From a virus: DNA of 26,158 nt. The notes under the pieces were generated by a model. The model did no database searches. It was not told the origin of the DNA and saw nothing but the letters and a program-made list of their open reading frames with translations. The number at the start of each line of letters is the position of its first letter. Within the stretch, counting starts at the first letter, position 1. A program made the position numbers and the translations under genes. The stretch spans positions 1 to 26,158 of IMG/VR virus record IMGVR_UViG_3300025889_000834, one strand, 5' to 3'. Positions 15,301 through 23,994 of the stretch are shown here, piece by piece.

Positions 15301-15975
15301 CAGATGAGTCAGAACATCGCCAAACTCAAGCAGGAAATGACCGAGCTACTCAATCCCGTCAATCAAATTGTTGGCGGCGCTAACGCCATTGGCACGGCCT
15401 TCAGCACCTCCTTCACCAACGTAATTAACGGCAGCCAAACAACACAGGAAGCGCTGTCCTCATTCTTCAAGAATCTGGCTAATTACTTCCTCGACATGGC
15501 CGCAAAGATCATCCAGCAGATGATCACTATGGCAATTCTCAACTCGATTGTGGGTCTCCTGCCTGGGGGTGCTCCCGCTGGGGTCGGTAAAGAGAGCAAT
15601 GCAGCCTTTATGGCACGTACAGGTGCTCTGGGGTTTGCCATGGGCGGCGTATTCGACCGCGGCGTCAAGGCTTATGCAATGGGCGGCGTCGTCAATAAGC
15701 CCACCATGTTCGCCTACGCGGACGGCGGCGCAGGCCGCTTCGGGCTGATGGGCGAGGCCGGACCAGAGGCCATCCTCCCCTTGAAGCGCGGATCTGATGG
15801 CCGCCTAGGTGTTGAGACCGGTGGTGCGATGGGCAATATCGTGGTTAATGTCGACGCAACCGGCACACAAGCCGCTGGCGATAGCAAGCAAGGCAAACAG
15901 CTTGGCGAAGCCCTCGGCGTTGCCATCCGCCAAGAGCTGATCAAACAGAAACGTCCTGGAGGTTTGCTCGCATAA
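12307..15975 (+). CDS. Tail tape measure protein
   Basis: 1222 residues; sets tail length and is ejected ahead of the DNA. The N-terminal ~330 residues are helical and Gln/Arg/Leu-rich coiled coil. About 350-395 is a Gly/Ala-rich segment. About 400-560 is the conserved tape-measure domain (ITERLNIPQEVAISGITRLS, GQLGERLPGAVTMFAEANKM). Hydrophobic helices near 635-655 and 690-720 could insert in the host membrane. The C-terminus has AMGGVV...YADGG and GEAGPEAILPLKRGSDGRLG, very typical of lambda-type tape measures. It overlaps the T frame by eight bases and the M gene by one (TAATG). Confidence 0.95.
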   Translation: MAKTVSDIILRLGVQGIEGVDRLKSAFRGLDQSLGPSQQSLLELRKSITEFAKAGDRSTQSIRGQLEAFKGLRDQATIGSRAYIQLTNDISRLTKELKALDVGLKQTEQQATRTIGQVLSQIPARKSDAFTRQIAQLNQELSKYSVTSARYAEILQQIQERSAAFGRAQQRQAVISAARGVNLEAGGPALAALRVDQRLPNTTAALRLQISELAQDLENLDRTSTDYFITQNRLADLQRELAGSNDLVAASYDRLSAAQDASTRRAKKLADIQEYYRTQGPLAPGAAGFRDPATGAIIARGTREGIVPLRQGPVRPDNIFPVTSAAESMRLSAQRAGARPALGARGYAQVAGAAISGGIFGGPEGLLGGVAGGALGGVGGAFAGAAIGAQISGLRQQLAATADYAAQIGKLQIALRGVAGSQSEYTRALQAAASITERLNIPQEVAISGITRLSAAVKGAGGSVTDAEMVFNNVTAAIKATGGSAEDVQGAITAMVQVFSKGKVSAEELSGQLGERLPGAVTMFAEANKMSLPELQDALKKGEVGLNELMNFVEALGVRFTGTAQQIASSSADAGARLTVAFNQMKLEVGKALQPIGAEFQNAFAEFLTDITPSLIEAAKAVASGLKLILDNAKNIAAIAKFAATFALVNLAMKAFIAMNGPISTVFLALQAGFARTSQQAIVAEMRIKAAGASLRAFALAAAAPIVITVAVLGIQNLIQARQELDRIRGRKSQGGAAGIFGGSATREQQETARKTLAQIQQEGKRLDSLPEVAKGLLGPLAPLVGGMETGERGLRKELLRERAAFARGVIALPTRPAAGAPEIPGLTDFKPPKGEDGGGAEGKKKKAAKEALDYTKQEAYLRIALLTAQESGIKLDEIKAQYALDVYEANKLNETPEKQRVALAEAYNRATSSTTDLFSDMVDRHREMARLDQDLNKELEDRAYKVGLLNEKEYNSILLLRERKRLEKEFEGLPGAEARIQAGVDLYRQEIDPTQFEQMSQNIAKLKQEMTELLNPVNQIVGGANAIGTAFSTSFTNVINGSQTTQEALSSFFKNLANYFLDMAAKIIQQMITMAILNSIVGLLPGGAPAGVGKESNAAFMARTGALGFAMGGVFDRGVKAYAMGGVVNKPTMFAYADGGAGRFGLMGEAGPEAILPLKRGSDGRLGVETGGAMGNIVVNVDATGTQAAGDSKQGKQLGEALGVAIRQELIKQKRPGGLLA

Positions 15976-16325
15976 TGGCCACCTTTCCTTCCATCAGTAT
16001 CAGTTACGGCGCAAGGAAGCGTAGTGCTCCTAAGACCCGCACTGTTAAGTTCGGCGACGGGTACGAGCAGCGGCTCCTGTATGGGATTCCTGCACACATG
16101 AACCCCAAGGAATGGAGCGTTACGTGGAACAACATCTCTGAAGCTGACGCTGACACTATCGAAACTTTCCTCAATGCACGTGCTGAGGACAGCGCCAGCT
16201 TCGATTGGACACCTCCAGACGAGACCACCTCTTACAAGTGGGTTTGTACGGAATGGGATAAAACGATTGACTATCCAACACTCTCCACAATCAACGCCAC
16301 CTTCCGCCAGGTCTTCGAGCCCTAA
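15975..16325 (+). CDS. Minor tail protein, gpM-like
   Basis: 116 residues, near lambda gpM (109). It has RTVKFGDGYEQRLLYGI near the N-terminus and TWNNISEADADTIETFLNAR followed by FDWTPP, the standard gpM pattern. It is part of the tail tip assembled around the J hub. Start and stop both overlap neighbours by one base in TAATG, so translation is probably coupled from tape measure through L. GGAGG at 15958-15962 lies 12 bases upstream. Confidence 0.9.
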   Translation: MATFPSISISYGARKRSAPKTRTVKFGDGYEQRLLYGIPAHMNPKEWSVTWNNISEADADTIETFLNARAEDSASFDWTPPDETTSYKWVCTEWDKTIDYPTLSTINATFRQVFEP

Positions 16326-17071
16326 TGGCAGTCCCAACCTCAGAACTCCAGAAGATCAACCCCAGCAGCATCATCGAGCTGTTTGAACTGGAACTGTTCG
16401 CCAATTTGCATGGTGCTGCCTATACCTATCGTTTCCACGCGGGCATCAATGCTGTCGGCTCCGGCGCACAAGACCTGATCTGGGCTGGCAACGCTTACAG
16501 CAAATTCCCTATTGAAGTCGAGGGTTTTGAGTACAACGCTGAGAGTGGCAGCTTGCCGCGGCCGACAATTAAGGTGTCAAACCTATTGGGCGGCATCACG
16601 GCAATTCTGCTGAGCGTCAATAACACCACAGCAGGCAACGATTTAACGGGTGCCAAGCTGACCCGCATCCGCACGCTGGTGCGCTACATCGACGCCGTTA
16701 ATTTCCCCGGCGGCACTAATCCCTACGGCACACCGGACACCAGCGCAAAACTCCCCGACGAGATCTATTACGTCGCCCGTAAAGTCAACGAAAACAGAGA
16801 CGCGGTAACTTTTGAACTCGCGGCAACATTCGATCTCGCTGGCGTCCGCAGTCCTAAGCGTCAATGCAGCTCCAATCTTTGCCCCTGGGTCTACAAAGGC
16901 GCCGAGTGCGGTTATAGCGGCGCTAATTACTACGACGAAAACGACAACACCGTTGGCAACACGGACCAAGATCGCTGCGGCAAACGCCTCAGTAGCTGCC
17001 AGCTTCGTTTTGGCTCAACCAACGCCCTACCGTTTGGGGGTTTCCCCGGCATCGGCGCGTTTAACGGATGA
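16325..17071 (+). CDS. Minor tail protein, gpL-like, with Fe-S cysteine motif
   Basis: 248 residues with the gpL signature [20 protein letters not shown] and a C-terminal CGKRLSSC. Cysteines lie at 181, 186, 195, 218 and 225. Lambda gpL is reported to hold a [4Fe-4S] cluster through four conserved C-terminal cysteines; 186, 195, 218 and 225 are the natural candidates here. The protein is part of the tail tip. It overlaps K by four bases (ATGA). Confidence 0.9.
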   Translation: MAVPTSELQKINPSSIIELFELELFANLHGAAYTYRFHAGINAVGSGAQDLIWAGNAYSKFPIEVEGFEYNAESGSLPRPTIKVSNLLGGITAILLSVNNTTAGNDLTGAKLTRIRTLVRYIDAVNFPGGTNPYGTPDTSAKLPDEIYYVARKVNENRDAVTFELAATFDLAGVRSPKRQCSSNLCPWVYKGAECGYSGANYYDENDNTVGNTDQDRCGKRLSSCQLRFGSTNALPFGGFPGIGAFNG

Positions 17072-17775
17072 ACCGCACTACTAAAGCCGCAGCACTGGAA
17101 CACGCCAAGGCGGAAGACCCGCGTGAGGCTTGCGGTCTGCTGGTGGTCATCAAGGGTCGCAAGCGGTACATCCCATGCCGCAACTTGGCAGAAGGTAACG
17201 AGTTTTTCATCCTTGACCCTGCGGATTACGCCGCCGCCGAAGACAAAGGCGAAATTGTGGGCGTCGTGCATAGCCACCCGATCACACCACCAATCCCAAG
17301 CGAGGCAGATCGTGTTGCCTGCGAAAAATCCGGCTTGCCCTGGTACATCGTTAATCCGAAGACCGAACAGTGGGGAGAGCTGTCGCCTGAAGGCTACAAA
17401 GCGCCGTTGATCGGGCGGACGTGGGTATGGGGAGTCAGCGACTGCTGGACGCTGGTGCGCGACTGGTACGCCGAACAGGGCTTGCAGCTACCGGACTGGG
17501 ACCGCCCGACCACACCCGAGGAGTTCAACCAAAATCCGATGTTCGATGACTGCTGGCGCGAAGCGGGTTTCTACGAGGTGGACATTGCAGAGATGCAACC
17601 CGGCGACGCGATGCTGATGGCAATCGACTCCAACAAGCTCAACCACGTCGGCGTCTACATCGGTGACCAGATTGTGTTGCACCATTTACGTGGTCGCCTG
17701 TCCAGCCGTGACTTATTGGGCGAGTGGCTCCTAAAATGCACTGGTAGGGTCTTGCGCCATGGAAAAGGAAGTTAG
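17068..17775 (+). CDS. Tail tip assembly protein, gpK-like (JAMM and NlpC/P60 domains)
   Basis: 235 residues with two enzyme-like domains, as in lambda gpK. The N-terminal JAB/MPN domain keeps a complete JAMM zinc set: Glu20 (PREACGLL), His68 and His70 (VVHSHP) and Asp81 (SEADRVA). The C-terminal NlpC/P60 domain has Cys126 ([14 protein letters not shown]) and His193 (NHVGVYIG), with a possible third residue at His205. The likely role is tail tip assembly, with peptidoglycan cleavage during entry as an inferred role. It overlaps I by 17 bases. Confidence 0.93.
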   Translation: MNRTTKAAALEHAKAEDPREACGLLVVIKGRKRYIPCRNLAEGNEFFILDPADYAAAEDKGEIVGVVHSHPITPPIPSEADRVACEKSGLPWYIVNPKTEQWGELSPEGYKAPLIGRTWVWGVSDCWTLVRDWYAEQGLQLPDWDRPTTPEEFNQNPMFDDCWREAGFYEVDIAEMQPGDAMLMAIDSNKLNHVGVYIGDQIVLHHLRGRLSSRDLLGEWLLKCTGRVLRHGKGS

Positions 17776-18418
17776 GCTCTACGGTCCACTAGCGAAGTTC
17801 ATCGGACAGCGGAAGTTTCTGGCCGAGATCAGCAGCGCAGGCGAAGCAATCCGAATGCTGCTGGCAAACTTCCCTGGACTGGAACGCCACATGGCAGACC
17901 AGCACTACAAGGTAATTGTTGATAACTACGAAAGTGATTTAGACGAGATTCATCATCCCGCTAGTCAGATCATCAAGATTGTCCCCGTACTGGGTGGTGC
18001 TGGTGGCGGTACGGGCAAAATTATTGCGGGCGTCGCCCTGATTGCCGCAGCGATTGTATTTGCACCTTTAGGCGCCGGATTTTTGGGCCTTGGTGCAGGT
18101 GCCATCAGTGCGGGGGGATCTGCATTTTTGGCGGGAGCTTCAGTGCTTGCTGGAAGCATTGGTTTAAGTCTTGTCGTCGGTGGCGTCGCTCAGCTCTTGT
18201 CGCCCACCCCACAAATCGGTCAACTTGGTCCAGCAACATCCACGCTGGGCAACAGGACAACAACCACAGAAGCTACAGAACTAGACCCACAGGAGTCTTA
18301 CAGCTTTAGTGGTATTCAGAACACAAGTCGTCAGGGCGTACCCGTGCCAGTCGTCTACGGCGAAACCATCATTGGCTCGGTGGTGATTTCTGCTGGCATC
18401 GACGTTGACACGATCTGA
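17759..18418 (+). CDS. Tail tip assembly protein, gpI-like
   Basis: 219 residues. The first ~75 have the ubiquitin-like/beta-grasp look of lambda gpI ([20 protein letters not shown] ... [14 protein letters not shown]). About 87-146 is a long Ala/Gly hydrophobic region. The end ([20 protein letters not shown]) is a module often seen at the end of gpI or the start of gpJ. gpI helps assemble the tail tip with K and J and is thought not to stay in the virion. Confidence 0.88.
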   Translation: MEKEVRLYGPLAKFIGQRKFLAEISSAGEAIRMLLANFPGLERHMADQHYKVIVDNYESDLDEIHHPASQIIKIVPVLGGAGGGTGKIIAGVALIAAAIVFAPLGAGFLGLGAGAISAGGSAFLAGASVLAGSIGLSLVVGGVAQLLSPTPQIGQLGPATSTLGNRTTTTEATELDPQESYSFSGIQNTSRQGVPVPVVYGETIIGSVVISAGIDVDTI

Positions 18419-18419
18419 C

Positions 18420-21400
18420 ATGACTGAGAAAAAGCAAAACCAGATCATCGGCGCTGGCGGTGGTGGCGGTGGCAGTCAACCCGTTGTTCAGCAAACAGTT
18501 GTCGTTCAGCAGGCAGCAGCACCAGCAGTTCGTACACCAATCCGCACGGCGGATAACCTCGCTTCAACTGCCTTTGCCAACATCCTTGACCTTCTTAGCG
18601 AAGGCGAGATTGAAGGCTTCCCATCTGCCCGCGCCTACACCCGTGGCACGACCAACTACAACCTTGCCCTGCTCAAAGACGTATATCTGACGGATACACC
18701 AGTCCTGCGATCTGGCGCCGATGTCACCAACCTGACCGACGCGGATTACAACTTCAAGGGCGTCAGCGTCGAAGCCCGTTACGGCACAAACGCTCAGGAC
18801 TACATCCCCAAATTCGGTGAAACCACAGAAGACGTAATCAGCGTCAACACCGAAGTCGTACAGGCAACACCTGTCACCCGGCAGATCACCGACACCAATG
18901 TTGATGCAGTGCGCGTCAGCATGGCAATCCCACGTCTTGAGGCTGGAACGGCAGAAGGCGACATTCTCGGTACTAGCGTCACGATTGACATCCAGCTTCA
19001 GTACAACGGCGGCGGTTTTACTACCGTCAAAACTGACACGATTAGCGGGCGCACAGCAGACAAATACGAGCGTGATTACCTCATCGACATTGATGGTGCA
19101 TTTCCCGTTGATCTGCGCGTGGTACGTGTATCTGCAGACAGCAGCGATACCAACGTCAACCCGACAATCTTTGTCGCCTACACCGAACTGATTTATCAAA
19201 AGCTGCGTTATCCCAACAGCGCACTTGCTGCCGTTCGTTTTCAGGCAGAACAGTTCAACAGCATCCCAGCGCGTGCATATCGCATCCGTGGCATCAAGGT
19301 CAAAATCCCCAACAACGCCACCGTCGATCAAGACACCGGGAGAATCACCTACGCAGGCACATGGACTGGCACGTTTGGCGCAGCGCAATGGACAACCTGC
19401 CCAGCGTGGATCCTGTACGACCTGCTGATCAACAAGCGTTATGGCTTTGGCGACCATATTGTCGAGGCACAACTCGATAAGTTCGCCTTCTATTCCGCGT
19501 CTGTTTACAGCAATCAGCTTGTTGATGCAGGCTTAGGCGATGGCACGCAAGAAGCCCGCTTCAGTTGCAACGCGCTGATTCAAAACCAGTACGAGGCGTA
19601 CAAGCTGATCAACGACCTGTGCAGTGTGATGCGCTGCCAGCCGTACTGGTCTACTGGCACGCTGACGATCACTCAAGATAAGCCGACAGATTCCAGCTAC
19701 CTGTTCAACCGCTCCAATGTGCTGGAGCCTGGCTTTAGTTATGCCGGTTCCGACCTAAAGACCCGCCACACCGTCGCCATCGTCAGCTACTTAGACCTTG
19801 ATACCCGCGAACAGAATTACGAGATCGTCGAAGACCGCGACGCGATTGATAAATACGGCTGGGTGGCTACTGAAATCAAAGCGTTTGCCTGCACATCACG
19901 CGGTCAAGCCAACCGCCTCGGGCAGTGGATTCTTTTCAGCGAACAAAACGAAACGGAAGTTATCAGCTTCACCACTTCGATTGACGCTGGAAGCCTTGTT
20001 CGCCCTGGCGCTGTAATCGACGTACAAGATCCTGTACGTTCCGGCGTGCGTTACGGCGGCAGGATTGCAAGTGCAACCACGACGATCATCACTGTCGATG
20101 ATGCGGAAGGTCTGCCCAGCACTCACGCCACCTTGTCAGTGCTACTGCCGGATGGCACGATCCAAACCCGCGAAATCTCCGGTCGTACCGGCACCGCAAT
20201 ATCGGTCGCCACTGCCTTCAGCACCGCCCCTAATCCCAACAGCATCTGGATCGTCCAAACCGATTCAATCCAAACGCAGCAATACCGCGTGCTGACCGTC
20301 AAAGAAACGGAAGGCAACTTGTATTCAATTACTGGTCTGCTCTACAACCCCAGCAAATACGCGCACGTTGAACGCGGCTTCAAACTTGCCACGCGGCAGA
20401 TCAGCAACCTCAATCCGATCCCATCGCCGCCCACCAGCCCGAAAGCCGTTGAAAAGTTCTATATCTCGAACGACAAGGCAAAGGTCAAGATCATCCTGAG
20501 CTGGGCAGCCGTCAAGGGCATCCCGCAGTACAAGATCCGCTATCGCGCTGGCAACGACAACTGGGAACAGGTCACCGTCACCAAGCCCGACGCCGAAATC
20601 CTCGATACCCGCGCCGCCACCTACACCTTCGAGATTTACAGCATCAACTCGCTGGGTCGGCAGTCATCCGACTTCACGCCGTTCAGTTTCACGGCAATCG
20701 GCAAAACCGCCGTACCAGCACAAGTCCAGAACCTGTCCTTCGAGCGCATCAACGCCAATACCGGTCGTCTGCGCTGGGACGCCTCAACCGAAGCTGACGT
20801 GCTGGCAGGCGGCAAAGTTCAAATCCGCCACAGCAGCCTGACCGATGGCACCGGCACCTGGAGCAACAGCGTTGACCTAATCGCCGCTGTACCGGGCAAC
20901 TCCACGGAAGCAACCATCCCGGCAGTTGAAGGCGAAGTTCTGGTCAAGTTTGAGGATGACGGCGGGCGTCAAAGCACCAACGAAACCAGCGTCATCATTG
21001 ATTACCCGGATGCCCTTGGCGAATTCACAGTCCAAGTACGCCGCGAGGATCAAGACACCCCGCCCTTCCAAGGCAATAAAACCGACTGCTTCTACAGCGA
21101 GGATTACGACGCGCTGACGATTGATGGCGACGCCGACATTGACGAAGAACCGGATCTCGACGACATCCCAAACTTCGACTTCTTGGGCAACGTCCTCAAC
21201 AGCGCCACCTACGAGTTCACCAACACGCTGGATCTGGAATCCGTGTTCTCGCTGGATCTTCAGCGCCGCTTCGTCACCCGTGGCTTCCTGCCCGCCGACC
21301 TAATCGACAACCGCGTTGCCCTCATCGACACCTGGGACAACTTCGACGGCGACGTGGTGGATTCGGTCAATGCCGTCCTAGAGCTGCGCCGCACCGACGA

Positions 21401-21833
21401 CAACCCCGCCGGCACACCAACCTGGAGCGGTTGGCAACCATTTGTGAATGGCACCTTCCGAGGTAGGGCGTTCCAGTTCCGCGCCCAGCTCGAATCCTTC
21501 AGCATCGACCAAAACATCCTGATCGACGAACTGGGTTACAAGGCGACCTTCCAGCGTCGCACCGACCAAAGCACCGCCACGGTTACCAGCAGTGCTGGCG
21601 CCACCAACGTCACCTTCGCCAACGCCTTCTTCACTGGTACGACTGTGCTGGGCGGCGTCAACAGCACCCTGCCATCAATCGGCATCACAGCTCAGAACAT
21701 GCAGGGCGGCGACTACTTCGAGGTCAGTAACGTCAGCAGCACCGGCTTCACGGTCCACTTCAAGGATTCGGGAGATAACAGCATTTCGCGTCAGTTCAAC
21801 TGGTCAGCTACCGGTTTCGGTCGCGTCGGCTAA
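18420..21833 (+). CDS. Tail tip hub and host-specificity protein, gpJ-like
   Basis: 1137 residues from ATG 18420. An upstream in-frame TTG at 18405 would add five residues but overlaps I by 14 bases; the ATG just after the I stop is preferred. After a Gly-rich start, conserved gpJ features follow: AFANILDLLSEGEIEGFPSA, TCPAWILYDLLINKRYGFGD and a Cys-containing LINDLCSVMRCQPYWSTG. About 670-860 look like fibronectin type III repeats (SWAAVKGIPQYKIRYR; NTGRLRWDASTEADV). The C-terminal part is beta-rich and may bear fibres or receptor contact. It forms the central tail tip. Confidence 0.95.
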   Translation: MTEKKQNQIIGAGGGGGGSQPVVQQTVVVQQAAAPAVRTPIRTADNLASTAFANILDLLSEGEIEGFPSARAYTRGTTNYNLALLKDVYLTDTPVLRSGADVTNLTDADYNFKGVSVEARYGTNAQDYIPKFGETTEDVISVNTEVVQATPVTRQITDTNVDAVRVSMAIPRLEAGTAEGDILGTSVTIDIQLQYNGGGFTTVKTDTISGRTADKYERDYLIDIDGAFPVDLRVVRVSADSSDTNVNPTIFVAYTELIYQKLRYPNSALAAVRFQAEQFNSIPARAYRIRGIKVKIPNNATVDQDTGRITYAGTWTGTFGAAQWTTCPAWILYDLLINKRYGFGDHIVEAQLDKFAFYSASVYSNQLVDAGLGDGTQEARFSCNALIQNQYEAYKLINDLCSVMRCQPYWSTGTLTITQDKPTDSSYLFNRSNVLEPGFSYAGSDLKTRHTVAIVSYLDLDTREQNYEIVEDRDAIDKYGWVATEIKAFACTSRGQANRLGQWILFSEQNETEVISFTTSIDAGSLVRPGAVIDVQDPVRSGVRYGGRIASATTTIITVDDAEGLPSTHATLSVLLPDGTIQTREISGRTGTAISVATAFSTAPNPNSIWIVQTDSIQTQQYRVLTVKETEGNLYSITGLLYNPSKYAHVERGFKLATRQISNLNPIPSPPTSPKAVEKFYISNDKAKVKIILSWAAVKGIPQYKIRYRAGNDNWEQVTVTKPDAEILDTRAATYTFEIYSINSLGRQSSDFTPFSFTAIGKTAVPAQVQNLSFERINANTGRLRWDASTEADVLAGGKVQIRHSSLTDGTGTWSNSVDLIAAVPGNSTEATIPAVEGEVLVKFEDDGGRQSTNETSVIIDYPDALGEFTVQVRREDQDTPPFQGNKTDCFYSEDYDALTIDGDADIDEEPDLDDIPNFDFLGNVLNSATYEFTNTLDLESVFSLDLQRRFVTRGFLPADLIDNRVALIDTWDNFDGDVVDSVNAVLELRRTDDNPAGTPTWSGWQPFVNGTFRGRAFQFRAQLESFSIDQNILIDELGYKATFQRRTDQSTATVTSSAGATNVTFANAFFTGTTVLGGVNSTLPSIGITAQNMQGGDYFEVSNVSSTGFTVHFKDSGDNSISRQFNWSATGFGRVG

Positions 21834-21864
21834 AGTGCAAGAAATGAACACGTAGGGCGGCGCC

Positions 21865-22470
21865 TTGGCAACCCACGATTACGTCATTGCTAATGGAACG
21901 GGCGCGGCAGTCCGTTCAGATTTGAATGGTGCCTTAGCGGCAATCGTTAGCAATAACAGCGACACCACCGAGCCGACCACGACCTACGCCTACATGTGGT
22001 GGGCGGACACCACAAACGGACTCCTCAAGATCCGTAATGCGGCGGACACGGCATGGGTAACTGTTGGCACGCTGGCTAGCACCAACCTCGGCTTAGCGCC
22101 ACTGGCTTCCCCAAGCTTTACGGGTACAGCCAGTTTTGCCGGCAACATCAACATGACCGGCACTGGCGCCATTGACGTGGCTGCTGGTACGACGGGTGAA
22201 CGCCCTGGCACTCCCAGCAACGGGATGCTTCGGTACAACACGACCGATAACCAATTTGAGGGTTACGTCGCTGGTGCTTGGGGAGAGATTGGCGGCGGCG
22301 GTGGCGCAACTGGCGGTGGCACGGACCAAGTGTTCTACGAGAACGACCAAACCGTGACGACCAATTACACTTTGACTGCATCAACCAACGCCATGAGTGC
22401 TGGTCCGATCACGATCAACAGCTCAGTGGTGGTCACCATCGGTTCCGGTCAAAGCTGGACTATCGTTTGA
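21865..22470 (+). CDS. Tail fibre protein, short (cyanophage-type)
   Basis: 201 residues starting at TTG (21865), with AGGGCGG upstream; there is no better ATG in frame near it. The N-terminus MATHDYVIANGTGAAVRSDL ... YAYMWWADTTNGLLKIRNAA is a module I associate with marine and freshwater cyanophage fibres. A Gly-rich hinge near 140-152 is followed by a short terminal domain FYENDQTVTTNYTL...VTIGSGQSWTIV. Being just after J, it probably attaches to the tail tip. No enzyme motif is seen. Confidence 0.85.
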   Translation: MATHDYVIANGTGAAVRSDLNGALAAIVSNNSDTTEPTTTYAYMWWADTTNGLLKIRNAADTAWVTVGTLASTNLGLAPLASPSFTGTASFAGNINMTGTGAIDVAAGTTGERPGTPSNGMLRYNTTDNQFEGYVAGAWGEIGGGGGATGGGTDQVFYENDQTVTTNYTLTASTNAMSAGPITINSSVVVTIGSGQSWTIV

Positions 22471-22473
22471 GTC

Positions 22474-23037
22474 ATGGCAGTAACTATCTCGGGCGACGGC
22501 ACACTTACAGGCGTATCGGTCGGTGGCTTGCCTGATGGCGTCGTCGATACCGACATGCTGGCTACTAGCGCGGTAACGGCAGCCAAGCTGGCAGCAGGTG
22601 CTGGTGGGAAGATTTTGCAGGTGGTTCAAGGGACAACAGCAACACCCACGGCTACTAACAGCACTACGCTTGTTGATACAGGTTTAAGCGCATCAATACA
22701 ACCAGTTGCAGCTAACAGCAACATCATAGCAATCGTGAATCAAAGTTGCCGAATTTGGGGAGGAATTTATCAAAATGTCGCTCTCGCACTGCTTAGAAAT
22801 TCAACTAAGGTTTGGGGCGATAATGGATCAGTATCGTCTAATCAGTATTACAACGAAACAGGATCTCTAAATCAATACAACTTTTTCTATGTTGCACTAA
22901 ATTATCAAGATGATCCAACGTACACGTTAGGAGACACTATTACTTACAAAACTCAAGCACGCAGATCCGCTAACGACGTTCAATTTCAATATGAAAACCA
23001 TCAAAGTACCATGATCTTGCTGGAGGTAGCAGCATGA
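22474..23037 (+). CDS. Tail fibre / receptor-binding protein
   Basis: 187 residues. The N-terminus (GDGTLTGVSVGGLPDGVVDT then VTAAKLAAGAGGKILQVVQG) is a common fibre module. From about residue 65 a beta-rich distal domain follows (TLVDTGLSASIQPVAANSNI ... STMILLEVA), a widespread phage receptor-binding-type domain. DNA of the distal part is A+T-rich (67 G+C of 180 bases at 22741-22920 by hand count), unlike the head and tail genes. It overlaps the next gene by four bases (ATGA). Confidence 0.8.
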   Translation: MAVTISGDGTLTGVSVGGLPDGVVDTDMLATSAVTAAKLAAGAGGKILQVVQGTTATPTATNSTTLVDTGLSASIQPVAANSNIIAIVNQSCRIWGGIYQNVALALLRNSTKVWGDNGSVSSNQYYNETGSLNQYNFFYVALNYQDDPTYTLGDTITYKTQARRSANDVQFQYENHQSTMILLEVAA

Positions 23038-23348
23038 ATTTTACTTATCGTGATGCTGTTTATTCACTTCGTCCGACAGCTGAATATGTTATTCATGACG
23101 AGGTTATTGAATGGCTAGACACCAAACAAGCTCAGCCATCTGAAGCTGAGATTCAAGCAGAGCTTGTTCGCCTTCAGGCTGACTACGCAGCTACCCAGTA
23201 CCAACGCAACCGCCAACCGGAATACCCACCCATCACTGATCTAGCCGATGCCTTGTACTGGGCGTCTGAGGGTGATAGCACTAAGCTTGACGAGTATTAC
23301 GCCGCGTGTGCTGCCGTGAAGGCTAAGTATCCCAAGGAGGCAAGCTGA
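23034..23348 (+). CDS. Putative fibre chaperone (XkdW-like)
   Basis: 104 residues with GGAGG seven bases before the ATG. It ends EYPPITDLADALYWASEGDS ... VKAKYPK, the pattern of the XkdW-like small proteins found next to fibre genes; the central part is helical (EAEIQAELVRLQADYAATQY). A role in folding or assembling the preceding fibre is inferred from position. It overlaps the fibre genes on both sides (ATGA and TGATG). Confidence 0.7.
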   Translation: MNFTYRDAVYSLRPTAEYVIHDEVIEWLDTKQAQPSEAEIQAELVRLQADYAATQYQRNRQPEYPPITDLADALYWASEGDSTKLDEYYAACAAVKAKYPKEAS

Positions 23349-23992
23349 TGGGACTCCGGCTTCGCAATAGCAGCGGCAACTACGTCGAGCTGAACGCTCC
23401 CAGCAGCATTGCCACGGATGTCAACCTGACGCTACCTAACACGGACGGCGACAGCGGGCAGTACCTGCAGACGAATGGCAGTGGAAGTCTGAGTTGGGCG
23501 ACGGTTAGCGCCAGCAACTTGACTCGTGGGACTGCTGTTGCATCTACCAGTGGTACATCGATTGATTTTACAGGGATTCCAAGCGGTGCGTTAAAAATTA
23601 CAATTTTGCTTGATGAAGTAAGTACCAACGGGACATCTAATCTATTGATTCAGATTGGAGATTCTGGCGGTATTGAAACAACCGGATACGTTAGCCAATC
23701 GGCTCAAACTTTTACTGCCAACGGTAATTTCACGAGTTCGACCGCTGGTTTTGTGTCTGCGTGGGGATCCACTGCTGGAGATCGAAAAGGAGAAATAACG
23801 CTTTATTGTATTTCTGGTAATAAATGGGTCGCTGCAGGCAATCACACAGGAAAGGATGGAGTCAATGAGGGGAATGTCTTAATAGGAGGCGTTAAAACAC
23901 TTTCCGACACTCTTACACAGGTTCGCATCACAACGGTCAATGGTACAGATGCCTTTGACGCTGGAACCATCAACATTATGTACGAGGTGTGA
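23348..23992 (+). CDS. Tail fibre / receptor-binding protein
   Basis: 214 residues with GGAGG seven bases upstream. The N-terminal ~55 residues (MGLRLRNSSGNYVELNAPSS ... NGSGSLSWATV) are a repeat-type fibre module common in cyanophages as I recall. The distal domain (ALKITILLDEVSTNGTSNLL to the end) is beta-rich and its DNA becomes A+T-rich from about 23540, as in the previous fibre. Function as adhesin is inferred. Confidence 0.8.
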   Translation: MGLRLRNSSGNYVELNAPSSIATDVNLTLPNTDGDSGQYLQTNGSGSLSWATVSASNLTRGTAVASTSGTSIDFTGIPSGALKITILLDEVSTNGTSNLLIQIGDSGGIETTGYVSQSAQTFTANGNFTSSTAGFVSAWGSTAGDRKGEITLYCISGNKWVAAGNHTGKDGVNEGNVLIGGVKTLSDTLTQVRITTVNGTDAFDAGTINIMYEV

Positions 23993-23994
23993 TC

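Noticed and set aside
18405-18419. TTG at 18405 as the gpJ start
   Set aside because: The ATG at 18420 directly follows the gpI stop and gives a normal start; the TTG extension of five residues has no ribosome site.
18564-19472. A 302-codon open frame on the - strand inside gpJ
   Set aside because: Antisense shadow of a clear gpJ coding region; Cys- and Val-rich composition without domain pattern.
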